A stretch of DNA of 21,735 nt from JALZUR01 sp965205365 (GTDB lineage: Bacteria > Bdellovibrionota > Bdellovibrionia > Bdellovibrionales > UBA1609): positions 1 through 21,735 of the forward strand of contig CBDBGT010000002.1 in assembly GCA_965205365.1 (NCBI GenBank), in the 5' to 3' direction. A program made the position numbers and the translations under genes. Each line of letters begins with the position of its first letter. Within the stretch, counting starts at the first letter, position 1. Shown here piece after piece: positions 1 to 7,114 of the stretch. The notes under the pieces were generated by a model. It did not search any database. It saw only the letters and a program-made list of their open reading frames with translations, and had not been told where the DNA came from.

Positions 1-2
1 TT

Positions 3-1556
3 GCACTCACCGCTACTATAACAAGTTCTAGTGGAAACTCTAAAACCTCAAACCCACTTAATTTAGTTAAAAACACAGAGCTTCCAACAATTAACATAAC
101 AAGCCCTATAGGTGGAACCTATATTAACCTTAACAACCAAAATGCTTTTAGGGTTTCTGGAACATGTTCTGAAAATGGTGAAACCATTATGTTCTCACAG
201 GGCACAGGCTCAACCACCTGTTTAAACCAAAGCTTTAGTGGTGATATTGATTTTTCAAGCTTAACTCATGGCACAGTTTCACTCACTGCTACTATAACAA
301 GTGCTAGTGGAAACTCTAAAACCTCAAGTGCTTTAAATCTAATAAAAGACATTAAACCACCTACTATTAGTATTGGAGACCCTTCCATTACAACAATAAG
401 TAGTTCAAACCCTGTGGACTTTCCTATAACTATAAGTCAAAATCCTAGCAGCATAAACCTACAAGACACCAGTGTCAGCCTTATTGGAACTATTACAGGC
501 TGTACAGTTTCAGTAACAAACGGAACAACTATTAATCCAAGTGTTAGAGTTTCAAACTGCAGTGCTGAAACCGGAAATATTCAAATTAGAATTGCTTCTG
601 GTGTTGCACAAGATGTAGCTGGAAATTTCTCTAATGTATCTAATTTAAGCACTCCTGTTGCTGTACAAAATTTTTCAGGAACTCCTTTTAAAGCTAAATT
701 TAGCATTAATAGCAGTGATTTAAATTTAAACCTTAATTTAAGTTCTTCTTATACATATAATTTTATAGTTCATTGGGGTGATGGGAATTCAGGAATTGTT
801 ACTTCATCAAGTGACTCAGATAAAAATCATACTTACTCATCTGAAGGAGTTTATACAGTTACAGTCACTGGACGCTGCCCATATCTTAATTTTAAAGACA
901 ACCTTCAAATAATTGAAGTGACAGAACTAGGAGACACAGGGTGGAAAAGCTTTAATCAAATGTTTTATGACGCAAACAACTTAATCCTTGTTAATGGTGG
1001 TGTAACTTCTAACGTTACTGATATGATCTGGATGTTTTATTCTGCAGATGCAGCAAACCCTGACACCTCTAACTGGAATACTTCTAACGTTACTTCTATG
1101 AGCTGGATGTTTTATTCTGCAGATGCAGCAAACCCTGACACCTCTAACTGGAATACTTCTAACGTTACTTCTATGGGCTGGATGTTTTATTCTGCAGCTG
1201 CAGCAAACCCTGACACCTCTAACTGGGACACTTCTAACGTTACTGATATGAGCTGGATGTTTTCTTCTGCAGATGCAGCAAACCCTGACACCTCTAACTG
1301 GGACACTTCTAACGTTACTGATATGAGCTGGATGTTTTCTTCTGCAGATGCAGCAAACCCTGACACCTCTAACTGGGACACTTCTAGCGTTACTTCTATG
1401 AACTCTATGTTTTCTTCTGCAGATGCAGCAAACCCTGACACCTCTAACTGGGACACTTCTAACGTTACCGTTTGTGATTATTTTTCATATAACACTTTAG
1501 CTTCTTGGACTCGTGCTGAAAAACCTACTTTTACACACTGTTCCCCTGGATATTAA
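3..1556 (+). CDS. Large surface protein, 3' part: Ig-like repeats, PKD-like domain, DUF285/BspA repeats (5' end outside window)
   Basis: The frame is open from base 3 with no credible start, so the N-terminus, including any signal peptide, lies outside the window; 517 residues are visible. Residues 1-220 are Ser/Thr/Asn-rich beta modules; the segment TATITS.SGNSKTS occurs twice, 92 codons apart, which fits an Ig-like period. A PKD-like stretch follows, with HWGDG at residues 257-261 and a later HTYSSEGVYTVTVTG. From residue 337 come six 25-residue repeats of the form NVT.M.WMF.SA.AANPDTSNW, the DUF285 (BspA-like, LRR-related) motif found in surface lipoproteins of mycoplasmas and many environmental bacteria. 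The chain ends in a Cys-containing tail with no membrane anchor or sorting signal. An extracellular adhesive role is inferred from the family; the ligand is unknown. The annotation as DUF285 is firm, the domain naming before it less so. Confidence 0.85.
   Translation, partial: ALTATITSSSGNSKTSNPLNLVKNTELPTINITSPIGGTYINLNNQNAFRVSGTCSENGETIMFSQGTGSTTCLNQSFSGDIDFSSLTHGTVSLTATITSASGNSKTSSALNLIKDIKPPTISIGDPSITTISSSNPVDFPITISQNPSSINLQDTSVSLIGTITGCTVSVTNGTTINPSVRVSNCSAETGNIQIRIASGVAQDVAGNFSNVSNLSTPVAVQNFSGTPFKAKFSINSSDLNLNLNLSSSYTYNFIVHWGDGNSGIVTSSSDSDKNHTYSSEGVYTVTVTGRCPYLNFKDNLQIIEVTELGDTGWKSFNQMFYDANNLILVNGGVTSNVTDMIWMFYSADAANPDTSNWNTSNVTSMSWMFYSADAANPDTSNWNTSNVTSMGWMFYSAAAANPDTSNWDTSNVTDMSWMFSSADAANPDTSNWDTSNVTDMSWMFSSADAANPDTSNWDTSSVTSMNSMFSSADAANPDTSNWDTSNVTVCDYFSYNTLASWTRAEKPTFTHCSPGY
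4..325 (+). repeat. Duplicated Ig-module DNA (copies at 4-49 and 280-325)
   Basis: About 46 bases are repeated in direct orientation at a 276-bp offset with only a couple of differences in the core (cactcac.gctactataac). The offset is exactly 92 codons, so the repeat reflects duplication of an Ig-like module within the surface-protein gene. More copies may lie upstream of the window. Confidence 0.75.
1011..1460 (+). repeat. Six tandem 75-bp coding repeats (DUF285 units)
   Basis: Unit starts are at 1011, 1086, 1161, 1236, 1311 and 1386; the first bases of a seventh unit (aacgttacc) begin at 1461. Each unit is 25 codons. The core tctgcagatgcagcaaaccc is nearly invariant, with one copy reading gcagctgcagc. 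Variation is concentrated in two spots: the codons after aacgttact (gatatg or tctatg) and aat/gac before acttct. Near-identity of the DNA means recent expansion or ongoing homogenisation, so copy number may vary between strains by slippage or recombination without shifting the frame. Confidence 0.95.
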
Positions 1557-1590
1557 TCCTATAAAATAAACTATGCTCTTAAGAGATTGG

Positions 1591-1611
1591 AAACCTGCTA
1601 TGAACAGGTTT
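1591..1611 (+). terminator. Weak hairpin after the surface-protein gene
   Basis: aaacctg (1591-1597) and caggttt (1605-1611) form a 7-bp stem with a 7-nt loop, 35 nt after the stop codon. No T-tract follows, so a role as terminator is uncertain. Confidence 0.25.
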
Positions 1612-1693
1612 GCCATTGAATAGTAAGGGCTTACGTTTAGGGAGGCCCCTTATAAACTTTCTACACAAGAATTCATAGGAGGGCGGTTTTAGG

Positions 1694-2911
1694 CTGACTT
1701 TTACCCACAAATCATAAGTTATTACCTGTTTTAATATCATTAAATTTTATCATCGCCCTCCACAGAACTTGTTGGCCTGGAGGTGGGTCAGAGTTCCTTG
1801 CTAAATAACCTCCTAGTCTTGCAAACGATTTTACAAATTTTGCCAAGCTATCATTTGCTCCTAATAACCTGCCTGACTGCTCTTCTAATTTTGATAACAA
1901 AACTTGTTCCTCTTTTGTAAAACAGTGATCTGCATTTACTTCGCAATCAACTCTAGAAATCTTTGAAATCCAAAATATTCGCCAAGCTAAAACACTCGTA
2001 AACGCTACATACTTTTTGATCCTCTCTAAACTCCTTAAACGACTTTTCTCTACACTAAAACCTGATTTTAACGTCTTAAAATACACTTCTATATTCCAAC
2101 GAAGTTTATACCAGTTCACTTTCTCTTCCTTGATGTACACCTATCATGAACTCCACGAATTAAAAAGTTTGTACCAAAACTGATACAATTAAAAAATAAC
2201 TCATACATATCCGCACCTCGGTCACAAATGTGCACTTGCTTTTCAGCTTGAAATTCAGCAACAACTGAGTTCACCCCCTCAATCCAACTAAAACTTTCTT
2301 TTTCTTGAACAGGGACTCTGGTAAAGTTCTTTCCAGCTTTTCTTATTTTTCTTCTGTTTTTAGAATCACGAGACCACATTTTTTCATTCACTAAACCTAA
2401 AGGAACTCCCCTTTTACTTCATAGAGCAAGAGATGAATATATCATTAAACCTGGTGTATCGTACTCTTTACCATTTCGATGATCTATGTAGGACCCTAAG
2501 TATCCTGCGTTGCCTTAAAAGACTTTATTTTTTGAGAAAGTTATTTCACTTGAGTCATGTAAAATTAAAGACATATCATTTTCATCTAGAGCATTCATTC
2601 TGTTGAGCGTTTGTTTTATGTGAGGTTTGAGAATTTCTTCAGCCTGAAAGTTGTCATTATTAAAGAATCTATAAGCCGCCTTAGAAGATTTCCAATCTTG
2701 GCATGAAAAAGAGATAGACTCACCATTATTTTTACTGAAAGCCTCAGCAAGGTATTCAAGTCTGTGGTTAAGTCCTTTATCACCAAGTTGAGGATTTTTA
2801 AATTCATTTTTAATATTCACAAAAACTCCAATTCTTAAAATCAATTTGGAGTTTAATATTATTTTGATTTTAAAATTATAAAACCTAGATCTATTTGTGG
2901 GTAAAAGTCAG
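1694..2911 (-). mobile_element. Decayed IS4-family (IS50-like) insertion sequence
   Basis: The element is bounded by perfect 19-bp inverted repeats, ctgacttttacccacaaat at 1694-1712 and its reverse complement at 2893-2911. It holds one broken transposase gene on the minus strand, whose stop codon TGA begins inside the left repeat. At 1218 bp it is shorter than a complete element of this group, matching an internal deletion in the transposase. I see no direct duplication in the flanks (left ..ggttttagg, right tgttataag..), so target duplication is lost or was altered by later rearrangement. Confidence 0.85.
1712..2820 (-). pseudogene. IS4-family (Tn5/IS50-like) transposase, inactivated
   Basis: The N-terminal part has the Tn5-type DNA-binding domain (NPQLGDKGLNHRLEYLAEAF, then SSKAAYRFF) and leads into the first catalytic Asp in LILHDSSEITF. 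The frame then continues through two in-frame stops, TAA at 2515-2517 and TGA at 2419-2421, with recognisable transposase sequence between and after them, including the second Asp in CDRGADMYELF. Near 2140 the frame changes and the sequence jumps to YKLRWNIEVYFKTLK, which holds the catalytic Glu. By comparison with Tn5 transposase, roughly 100 residues between RGVHDR and YKLRW are missing. The likely start is GTG at 2820, six bases after a ggag Shine-Dalgarno. Two stops plus a deletion make this a clear pseudogene. Confidence 0.9.
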
Positions 2912-3084
2912 TGTTATAAGACGCTTACATGGGCAGTTCTAAAAGAACTAACCAAGGCAAGAGTTGTAAACTCCACGTCAGACTTTTGATGAGGAATATT
3001 TTCTCAATAAACTTATATATTTTTTAAAAACTATAAAGAATCAATGAATAATTATTATGTTTCATTTTCTCTTTACCATTAGAA

Positions 3085-3113
3085 TTGACATCTTTACTAA
3101 AATCTTTTACTTC
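3085..3113 (+). promoter_or_regulatory. Candidate promoter for rpmG
   Basis: TTGACA (3085-3090) is a perfect -35 box. At 17-bp spacing the -10 position reads TACTTC, which is a poor match. The position, about 20 bp upstream of the rpmG start, is tight but workable. Confidence 0.35.
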
Positions 3114-3134
3114 TTTCCTTTCACTGAGGTTTAT

Positions 3135-3317
3135 ATGGCAAAGAAGAAGGGGAAAGTAAGAATAATCACTTTAGAGTGCACTGAGGCCCGCAAGGAAGGA
3201 CGTCCACCGTCAAGGTATACCACCCAAAAAAACTTTCAAACACACCCTGAAAGACTTGAGAAAAAAAAGTACAACCCTTTTTTACAAAAACACACTCTAC
3301 ACAAAGAAATTAAGTAA
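3135..3317 (+). CDS. rpmG: 50S ribosomal protein L33, zinc-independent form
   Basis: This 60-residue basic protein of the large ribosomal subunit is recognised by ITLECTEARKEGRPPSRYTT near the N-terminus and RLEKKKYNP..QKHTLHKE at the end, the L33 signature. The start is ATG 3135 (MAKKKGKV), with gagg at 3125-3128 as Shine-Dalgarno; the frame is open further upstream, but that extension is hydrophobic and unlike L33. The zinc-ribbon cysteines of C+ L33 are absent: one Cys remains (ECTEA), and the second pair is replaced by YNPFLQ. It therefore belongs to the C- class, which does not bind zinc. It stands alone here, away from other ribosomal protein genes. Confidence 0.95.
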   Translation: MAKKKGKVRIITLECTEARKEGRPPSRYTTQKNFQTHPERLEKKKYNPFLQKHTLHKEIK

Positions 3318-3337
3318 AACTTAAACGGCATTGTTGT

Positions 3338-3366
3338 ACATAAAACCACTGGCTTTATGTTTTAAA
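3338..3366 (+). terminator. Possible terminator of rpmG
   Basis: acataaa (3338-3344) pairs with tttatgt (3354-3360) around a 9-nt loop, 20 nt after the rpmG stop, followed by tttaaattttt. The stem is AT-rich and weak. Confidence 0.4.
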
Positions 3367-3466
3367 TTTTTAGGAAAATAAAAAGTTATGCAGCCTCATC
3401 CTATGAGTTCCCCATTGTACTTTTTTAAATTAATATTTTTAGGCCTCTTACCCATGTAAACCGCTC

Positions 3467-3495
3467 TTGGCTTTTCTAAAAATTAATTTTAAAAT
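3467..3495 (+). promoter_or_regulatory. Candidate sigma70 promoter for the exbBD leader or a small RNA
   Basis: TTGGCT (3467-3472), a 17-bp spacer and TAAAAT (3490-3495) make a good sigma70-like pair. The predicted start is near 3502. The only gene downstream is exbB, with an intrinsic terminator in between. Confidence 0.45.
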
Positions 3496-3501
3496 GAGTA
3501 A

Positions 3502-3605
3502 GAATTTTCAACCTCTTAGTCTAGGTGAGTAGCTTATGTGCAATAACGCCTACTTAAATTACATTAAGATTTTTTAAAGCCTCTTGCACAAGAGGCTTTT
3601 TAATT
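3502..3605 (+). ncRNA. Putative ~100-nt leader or small RNA ending in a strong terminator
   Basis: The stretch between the candidate promoter and the terminator at 3576-3605 has no convincing reading frame. taggtg and cgccta can form a small hairpin with one G-T pair. In addition, tgtgcaa (3537-3543) is perfectly complementary to ttgcaca (3584-3590), which spans the terminator loop and part of both arms; that pairing would exclude the terminator stem. The leader could therefore be an attenuator controlling exbB, or simply a free small RNA. I recognise no known riboswitch class. The rest of the gap between rpmG and exbB (3361-3466) shows nothing else I can support. Confidence 0.35.
3576..3605 (+). 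terminator. Strong intrinsic terminator in front of exbB
   Basis: aaagcctctt (3576-3585), loop gcac, aagaggcttt (3590-3599): a perfect 10-bp stem followed by a T-rich run. It ends about 33 nt before the exbB start, leaving no room for a separate recognisable promoter for exbB. Confidence 0.85.
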
Positions 3606-3637
3606 TGTAAGCTTAAACTTATTCAAAGGGGTTTTAA

Positions 3638-4228
3638 ATGCTTAAAGATTTTATCGCATCAGGTGGACCACTCATATTTCCACTTATTACATGCTCAATT
3701 ATAGGGTTTGCAATTGTTTTAGAAAGAATTTTTTACTGGTTATCTTTTAACTCAAGCTTTAACTCTCCTCTTGTGGAAGCTGTTTATATACACCTTAGTC
3801 AAAAAAGAACTAGTGATGCCTTAAAAGCCATTGGTGATTCAAAGGATCCAAGTCTAGTATGCATTAAAAAATGCCTTCAAACACATCAAGAAATCAGGCC
3901 ACTAACACTTGAATCCCTAGCTTTACAAACATTAAAACCCACAAAAAAATTTGAAAGAGCCTTAGAAACTATCATTACCATTACACCGTTAATGGGGATC
4001 TTGGGGACAGTTTTAGGCATAATCCTTTCCTTTCAAAATGTGGACTCAAATGGCATAGGAAACCCTAGTGTAATGATGACAGGACTCTCACAAGCTCTTA
4101 TTACAACGGCTCTTGGATTGGGAATTTCTATTGTTCTTTTAGTGTTTTACAATTCATTTTTAAAGCTAAGTGATTCTGCAAGAGAAAAACTAGAAGAAGA
4201 ACTTACCCTTTTTGAGGAGTTTTCATAA
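3638..4228 (+). CDS. exbB: MotA/TolQ/ExbB proton channel family protein
   Basis: This 196-residue inner-membrane protein has three predicted membrane segments: about 12-34, 111-131 and 150-172. The second and third carry the family signatures TPLMGILGTVLGIILSF and GLSQALITTALGLGISI, which line the proton path of ExbB/TolQ. Length and topology fit ExbB or TolQ rather than MotA. With the adjacent ExbD-like protein it would form the energising motor that couples proton motive force to an outer-membrane transporter through TonB, or to the Tol system. No tonB, tolA or receptor gene is beside it, so the partner is open. Shine-Dalgarno aggggt lies upstream of ATG 3638. The leader with its terminator suggests control by premature termination. 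Confidence 0.88.
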   Translation: MLKDFIASGGPLIFPLITCSIIGFAIVLERIFYWLSFNSSFNSPLVEAVYIHLSQKRTSDALKAIGDSKDPSLVCIKKCLQTHQEIRPLTLESLALQTLKPTKKFERALETIITITPLMGILGTVLGIILSFQNVDSNGIGNPSVMMTGLSQALITTALGLGISIVLLVFYNSFLKLSDSAREKLEEELTLFEEFS

Positions 4229-4232
4229 AAAA

Positions 4233-4637
4233 ATGAAAATAAACACCAACCCTCCTTTTAGAAAAAAAATTGAAATTAACCTAGTTCCTCTATTAGACAG
4301 TATTTTTATACTTATTTTCTTTTTTATGTTTGCACTAAGCACAATGGTTAAAAAAAGTGGTCTTCCAGTCACCTTACCAAAATCTTCTTCTGGGGAAAAA
4401 ATAAGAGAAAAAACCACTTTAACAATTCGTAAAAATGGCGCCCTCTTCTGGAATGAAAGCCCCATACCAGAAAAAGAACTCTTTAATAAACTAAAAACAT
4501 TTAAGCAAGCTAACCCACAAATGAGTCTTATCATACGTGGAGATAAAGGCACCCCTTTTGAAAACATTGTTAAAATCCTTGATCAAGCTGAAAGCATACA
4601 ACTTAGAAGAGTCATTATTGAAACTAGGTCAGAGTAA
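4233..4637 (+). CDS. exbD: ExbD/TolR family biopolymer transport protein
   Basis: This protein of 134 residues from ATG 4233 (a TTG at 4212 overlapping exbB is possible but less likely) follows exbB by four bases. It has one N-terminal membrane helix, about residues 18-38, in NLVPLLDSIFILIFFFMF, with the conserved proton-carrying Asp at residue 22. A periplasmic domain of about 95 residues follows; its end, IVKILDQAESIQLRRVIIET, matches the ExbD/TolR fold. Shine-Dalgarno gaggag (4214-4219) sits inside the end of exbB, so translation of the two is probably coupled. It is the partner of the upstream channel protein. ExbD and TolR cannot be told apart safely from this sequence. Confidence 0.88.
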   Translation: MKINTNPPFRKKIEINLVPLLDSIFILIFFFMFALSTMVKKSGLPVTLPKSSSGEKIREKTTLTIRKNGALFWNESPIPEKELFNKLKTFKQANPQMSLIIRGDKGTPFENIVKILDQAESIQLRRVIIETRSE

Positions 4638-4835
4638 TTTAATTCTTACGCCTTTTTTAAGTTAAACACCCACAGTCAAAACCCAAAAGGCAAATGCTCA
4701 CAACATAATCTACTCCACATAACACTATTTAAACAACTCTGCCACAAAACAAAGCTGTTTAAAAAATTATTTATTATTCACCGCCAATTGCTGTAAAGTA
4801 GTTGAAGTACTTTAAAGCCTCTTCTCTTATTCCAT

Positions 4836-5687
4836 TTATACATGTTTTCCACTCTCGGCCCTCATTACTATTCCTTGCATAAACCGAAGAAGACAGGAGA
4901 GGAAAATATTTACATAATCTCCATTATTAGAGACTGCTTTACTTAATTTTGCTCTAAACTTTCTAATCATTTCTTTTGCAAGAGGAATTTTACCTTCAGG
5001 CACTGCCATAGAAAACGACTGAAATTCTCTTTCATCTAAGGTTTGCTCTTCTAAAGCATCTTTAGCCAGTTTAAGTATTTGGTGATGATACTCTTTTGCA
5101 CCCTCATTTTTAACATCATCTCTCGTTGTTATTTTATTAAATGTTGGAGTTAATTTACTAGATTCATTCCATTTTAATAGCTTCAAATCTAAAAGTCTAA
5201 TAATCGCTGACCTAATCTCTGATTTGCTAGCCTTCCCTCCAAGGAAAGAGTAGATTTCATCTTCTGTTCCCTTAAAATCTTTTAACTCAGTCATTGCCAA
5301 GATCGCCATATAAATCCAATTAGAGATTACGAGGAACTCAGAGACCTCTTTTGATTTAAAATCGTGTCCGGGGTTCATATCGTTTAAAAAGCATGAGATG
5401 AGCTTTTTTTCTTCCAAGTTTTGGGCATTCTTATATTGAATTAGAGTTTAAAAGTAAGCTTTCTCTAACTTTGATAAATTAAGCCCTTTTCTAAGAAATT
5501 CACAGTGTTGAACCCTTAAATTTCTTTTTCCCTGTAAAAGCATTACCAATAAAGAGTGGCTTTTAAGCCCCATTTCTTTAGCCCACCTCCTCACTGAATA
5601 GTTTGAGTCGCTCTTTTGCTTTCTCTCTAAACAATCCAAAAGGTATAGCCTAGGGTCTTGATAATTATAAACTGTTGCCGCTTCCAT
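4836..5687 (-). pseudogene. TIGR02147 family protein interrupted by one in-frame stop
   Basis: The start is ATG at 5687. The N-terminal 79 codons (YNYQDPRLYLLDCLERKQK, then YSVRRWAKEMGLKSHSLLVM) look like a helix-turn-helix-like domain of the TIGR02147 family, proposed regulators common in Bdellovibrio-like bacteria. Codon 80 is TAA (5448-5450). The same frame continues without shift for 203 more codons to 4836 with typical family sequence: TLIQYKNAQNLEEKK after the stop, and YHHQILKLAKDALEEQTLDEREFQ further on. The total of about 282 residues equals the family's usual length. Family members usually have an acidic residue after the YF, so a single GAA-to-TAA change explains the break. Downstream translation could restart at ATG 5417. 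The operator-like repeats upstream suggest it once controlled itself. Confidence 0.85.
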
Positions 5688-5709
5688 ATGCAGTCCACTA
5701 GCACAAAAT

Positions 5710-5770
5710 TGTCACCGGATAAAGATATTTTGTAACCAGTGTAATTACTATCCGGTAACAATCTGTGACC
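5710..5770. promoter_or_regulatory. Operator-like cluster of four TGTNACC motifs
   Basis: tgtcacc (5710-5716), tgtaacc (5731-5737), ggtaaca (5754-5760, reverse orientation) and tgtgacc (5764-5770) lie within 61 bp. The outer elements form an inverted repeat, ttgtcaccggata (5709-5721) against tatccggtaacaa (5749-5761), matching at 12 of 13 positions. The cluster starts 22 bp upstream of the TIGR02147 gene, where an autoregulator or other repressor would bind. Confidence 0.5.
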
Positions 5771-5927
5771 AAAGAAGGTTATGGTTTTAGAGACGAATCT
5801 TGATCACAAAAAATCAAGCCAAGAAATAATATCTTTTATTCAATTTTAAAAACTGCTTTCTATATCATGTAGAGTTGTTCTAAAAATATCAGTGCAAATT
5901 CATAAACTTAGTGAGTCTTGACAACAT

Positions 5928-5994
5928 AAAACCTTTCTCACCATAAATGACCTTATGTGTAGCTCAACATAAAGTCATATGTGAATAAGGTTTT
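5928..5994 (-). terminator. Long imperfect palindrome at the end of the acyltransferase gene
   Basis: The outer arms aaaacctt (5928-5935) and aaggtttt (5987-5994) enclose an inner stem, atgaccttatgt (5947-5958) against acataaagtcat (5967-5978), with one mismatch. Partly pairing sequence lies between the two stems. The structure starts at the stop codon of the minus-strand gene and ends in tttt, so it could be its terminator; the long stem could also protect the 3' end. The rest of 5771-5927 holds nothing I can support. Confidence 0.45.
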
Positions 5995-6809
5995 TACAAA
6001 TATTTTTTAATCAGTCCCTTTGAAAGCTCAGAAACCTTACATATAGTAAAAAAATCCACTGATTCAAACATTACATCATTTGCTGGAGTAGCTCCAAACC
6101 TAGCACCTGCCTTAATATAAGATTTAAATAACGGTGGAAGCTTTTTACTCACCTGTTTAAGTTCTTCTTCAGATAAAGCCAGTAATTTAGATTCTAGCAA
6201 AGTATCCCATGCTGGAATTTTATTTATCTCCAATGGAAATATTTTTTCTGAACAAAATAGCCTTTTTTGTTCAAAATACTTCCATATGTTAGCCACTTCA
6301 TTAAAATCTTGAGTCCATAAAGTTGCAGACCCAAAAAGATAGTCGGCTTTAATCTTTTTAATGTATTCACCTAAACCCCTCCATAAAAGCGCAATAACCA
6401 CTCCTGATCTTGATTTTTCCGACACTGTTGCTCTACCCATTTCCACAAATCTTTGATTAAGCTTTTTAACACTATCAATATTAAACTTTGAAGCTGTAAA
6501 AAAATTAGAAGTATAGTCCGAACAAAGTACCCTATAGGCACCCACCACCTTGTTCTCACCTTTATTTATAACAATAATATGGTCTGCACTCTTATCATAA
6601 TCATCAACATCTAGTGGTAGCAAAAAAGGTTTTTGAGAATACTTTCCATAAACTTCATACCTAAGACTAAATATTTTTATAAGCTCTTCTTCTGTTTCCA
6701 CAAGTTTTATAATATAAGAATCTTTTTCAATATAAAGTGATAAATGAGGTTTATATCCATGAAGCCCTTTAGATTTTAAAAATGCTTTTTCTTCAAATAT
6801 TTTTTTCAT
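5994..6809 (-). CDS. OlsB/hemolysin-like GNAT N-acyltransferase
   Basis: This 271-residue soluble protein has the order of motifs seen in the acyl-ACP-dependent N-acyltransferase branch of the GNAT fold (Acetyltransf_5, OlsB-like). They are IFSLRYEVYGKY at residues 46-57, LDVDDYDKSADHIIV at 66-80, VVGAYRVL at 88-95, FVEMGRATV at 121-129 and a hydrophobic SGVVIALLWRGL at 135-146. Relatives attach a fatty acyl chain to ornithine or other amines in lipid synthesis, or make acylated amino-acid signals. No partner such as olsA lies nearby, so the substrate is unknown. The start ATG 6809 follows gagg at a long spacing. It is transcribed on its own, convergent with nothing and divergent from the HExxH gene, and ends in a long palindrome. 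Confidence 0.75.
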   Translation of the reverse strand: MKKIFEEKAFLKSKGLHGYKPHLSLYIEKDSYIIKLVETEEELIKIFSLRYEVYGKYSQKPFLLPLDVDDYDKSADHIIVINKGENKVVGAYRVLCSDYTSNFFTASKFNIDSVKKLNQRFVEMGRATVSEKSRSGVVIALLWRGLGEYIKKIKADYLFGSATLWTQDFNEVANIWKYFEQKRLFCSEKIFPLEINKIPAWDTLLESKLLALSEEELKQVSKKLPPLFKSYIKAGARFGATPANDVMFESVDFFTICKVSELSKGLIKKYL

Positions 6810-7022
6810 TAATCCTATATATCCTCTTTACGGTCTTTTATTCAATATAAACTCAAAAACCAATAAAATTTCATAAAACTCTTTAAAAATTGGAGTAAAA
6901 ACTTCCTAAATACAACACAACCACATTTTAATTTGATTTTAATTAGTTTTAAGTAATTAAGAAATAAAATTAAGATTACAACACATAAATGTTCCTCTAA
7001 ATCCTTTCTCCATTGACCTAGC

Positions 7023-7051
7023 TTGACAATGAAACTGCTATTCTCTAAAAT
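7023..7051 (+). promoter_or_regulatory. Consensus sigma70 promoter for the HExxH two-gene unit
   Basis: TTGACA (7023-7028), a 17-bp spacer and TAAAAT (7046-7051) are near consensus, with the transcript start expected about 7058. The rest of the 305-bp gap between the divergent genes (6810-7022, 7052-7114) is AT-rich and shows no other signal I can support, nor a clear promoter for the minus-strand acyltransferase. Confidence 0.7.
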
Positions 7052-7114
7052 TTACTCATTAAAAACAGACCATTCACTTACTTTGTTAAAAGGGCCTAAG
7101 CAATAAATATTTTA

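Noticed and set aside
1187..1456. Antisense open frame of 89 residues with repeats
   Set aside because: It is the mirror of the 75-bp coding repeats; the repeat length is a multiple of three, so every frame without a stop in one unit stays open. No start signal or family.
1011..1460. Tandem repeat array as CRISPR
   Set aside because: Units are contiguous with no unique spacers, and they encode the DUF285 motif in frame.
2912..3060. Small hairpins (agttctaaaagaact, gagttgtaaactc) as a tmRNA or tRNA fragment split by the IS4 element
   Set aside because: No acceptor stem, T-arm or CCA can be found on either side of the element, and the joined flanks fold into nothing I recognise.
3057..3134. 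N-terminal extension of L33
   Set aside because: Those 26 codons are Phe-rich, unlike any L33, and a good Shine-Dalgarno sits before ATG 3135.
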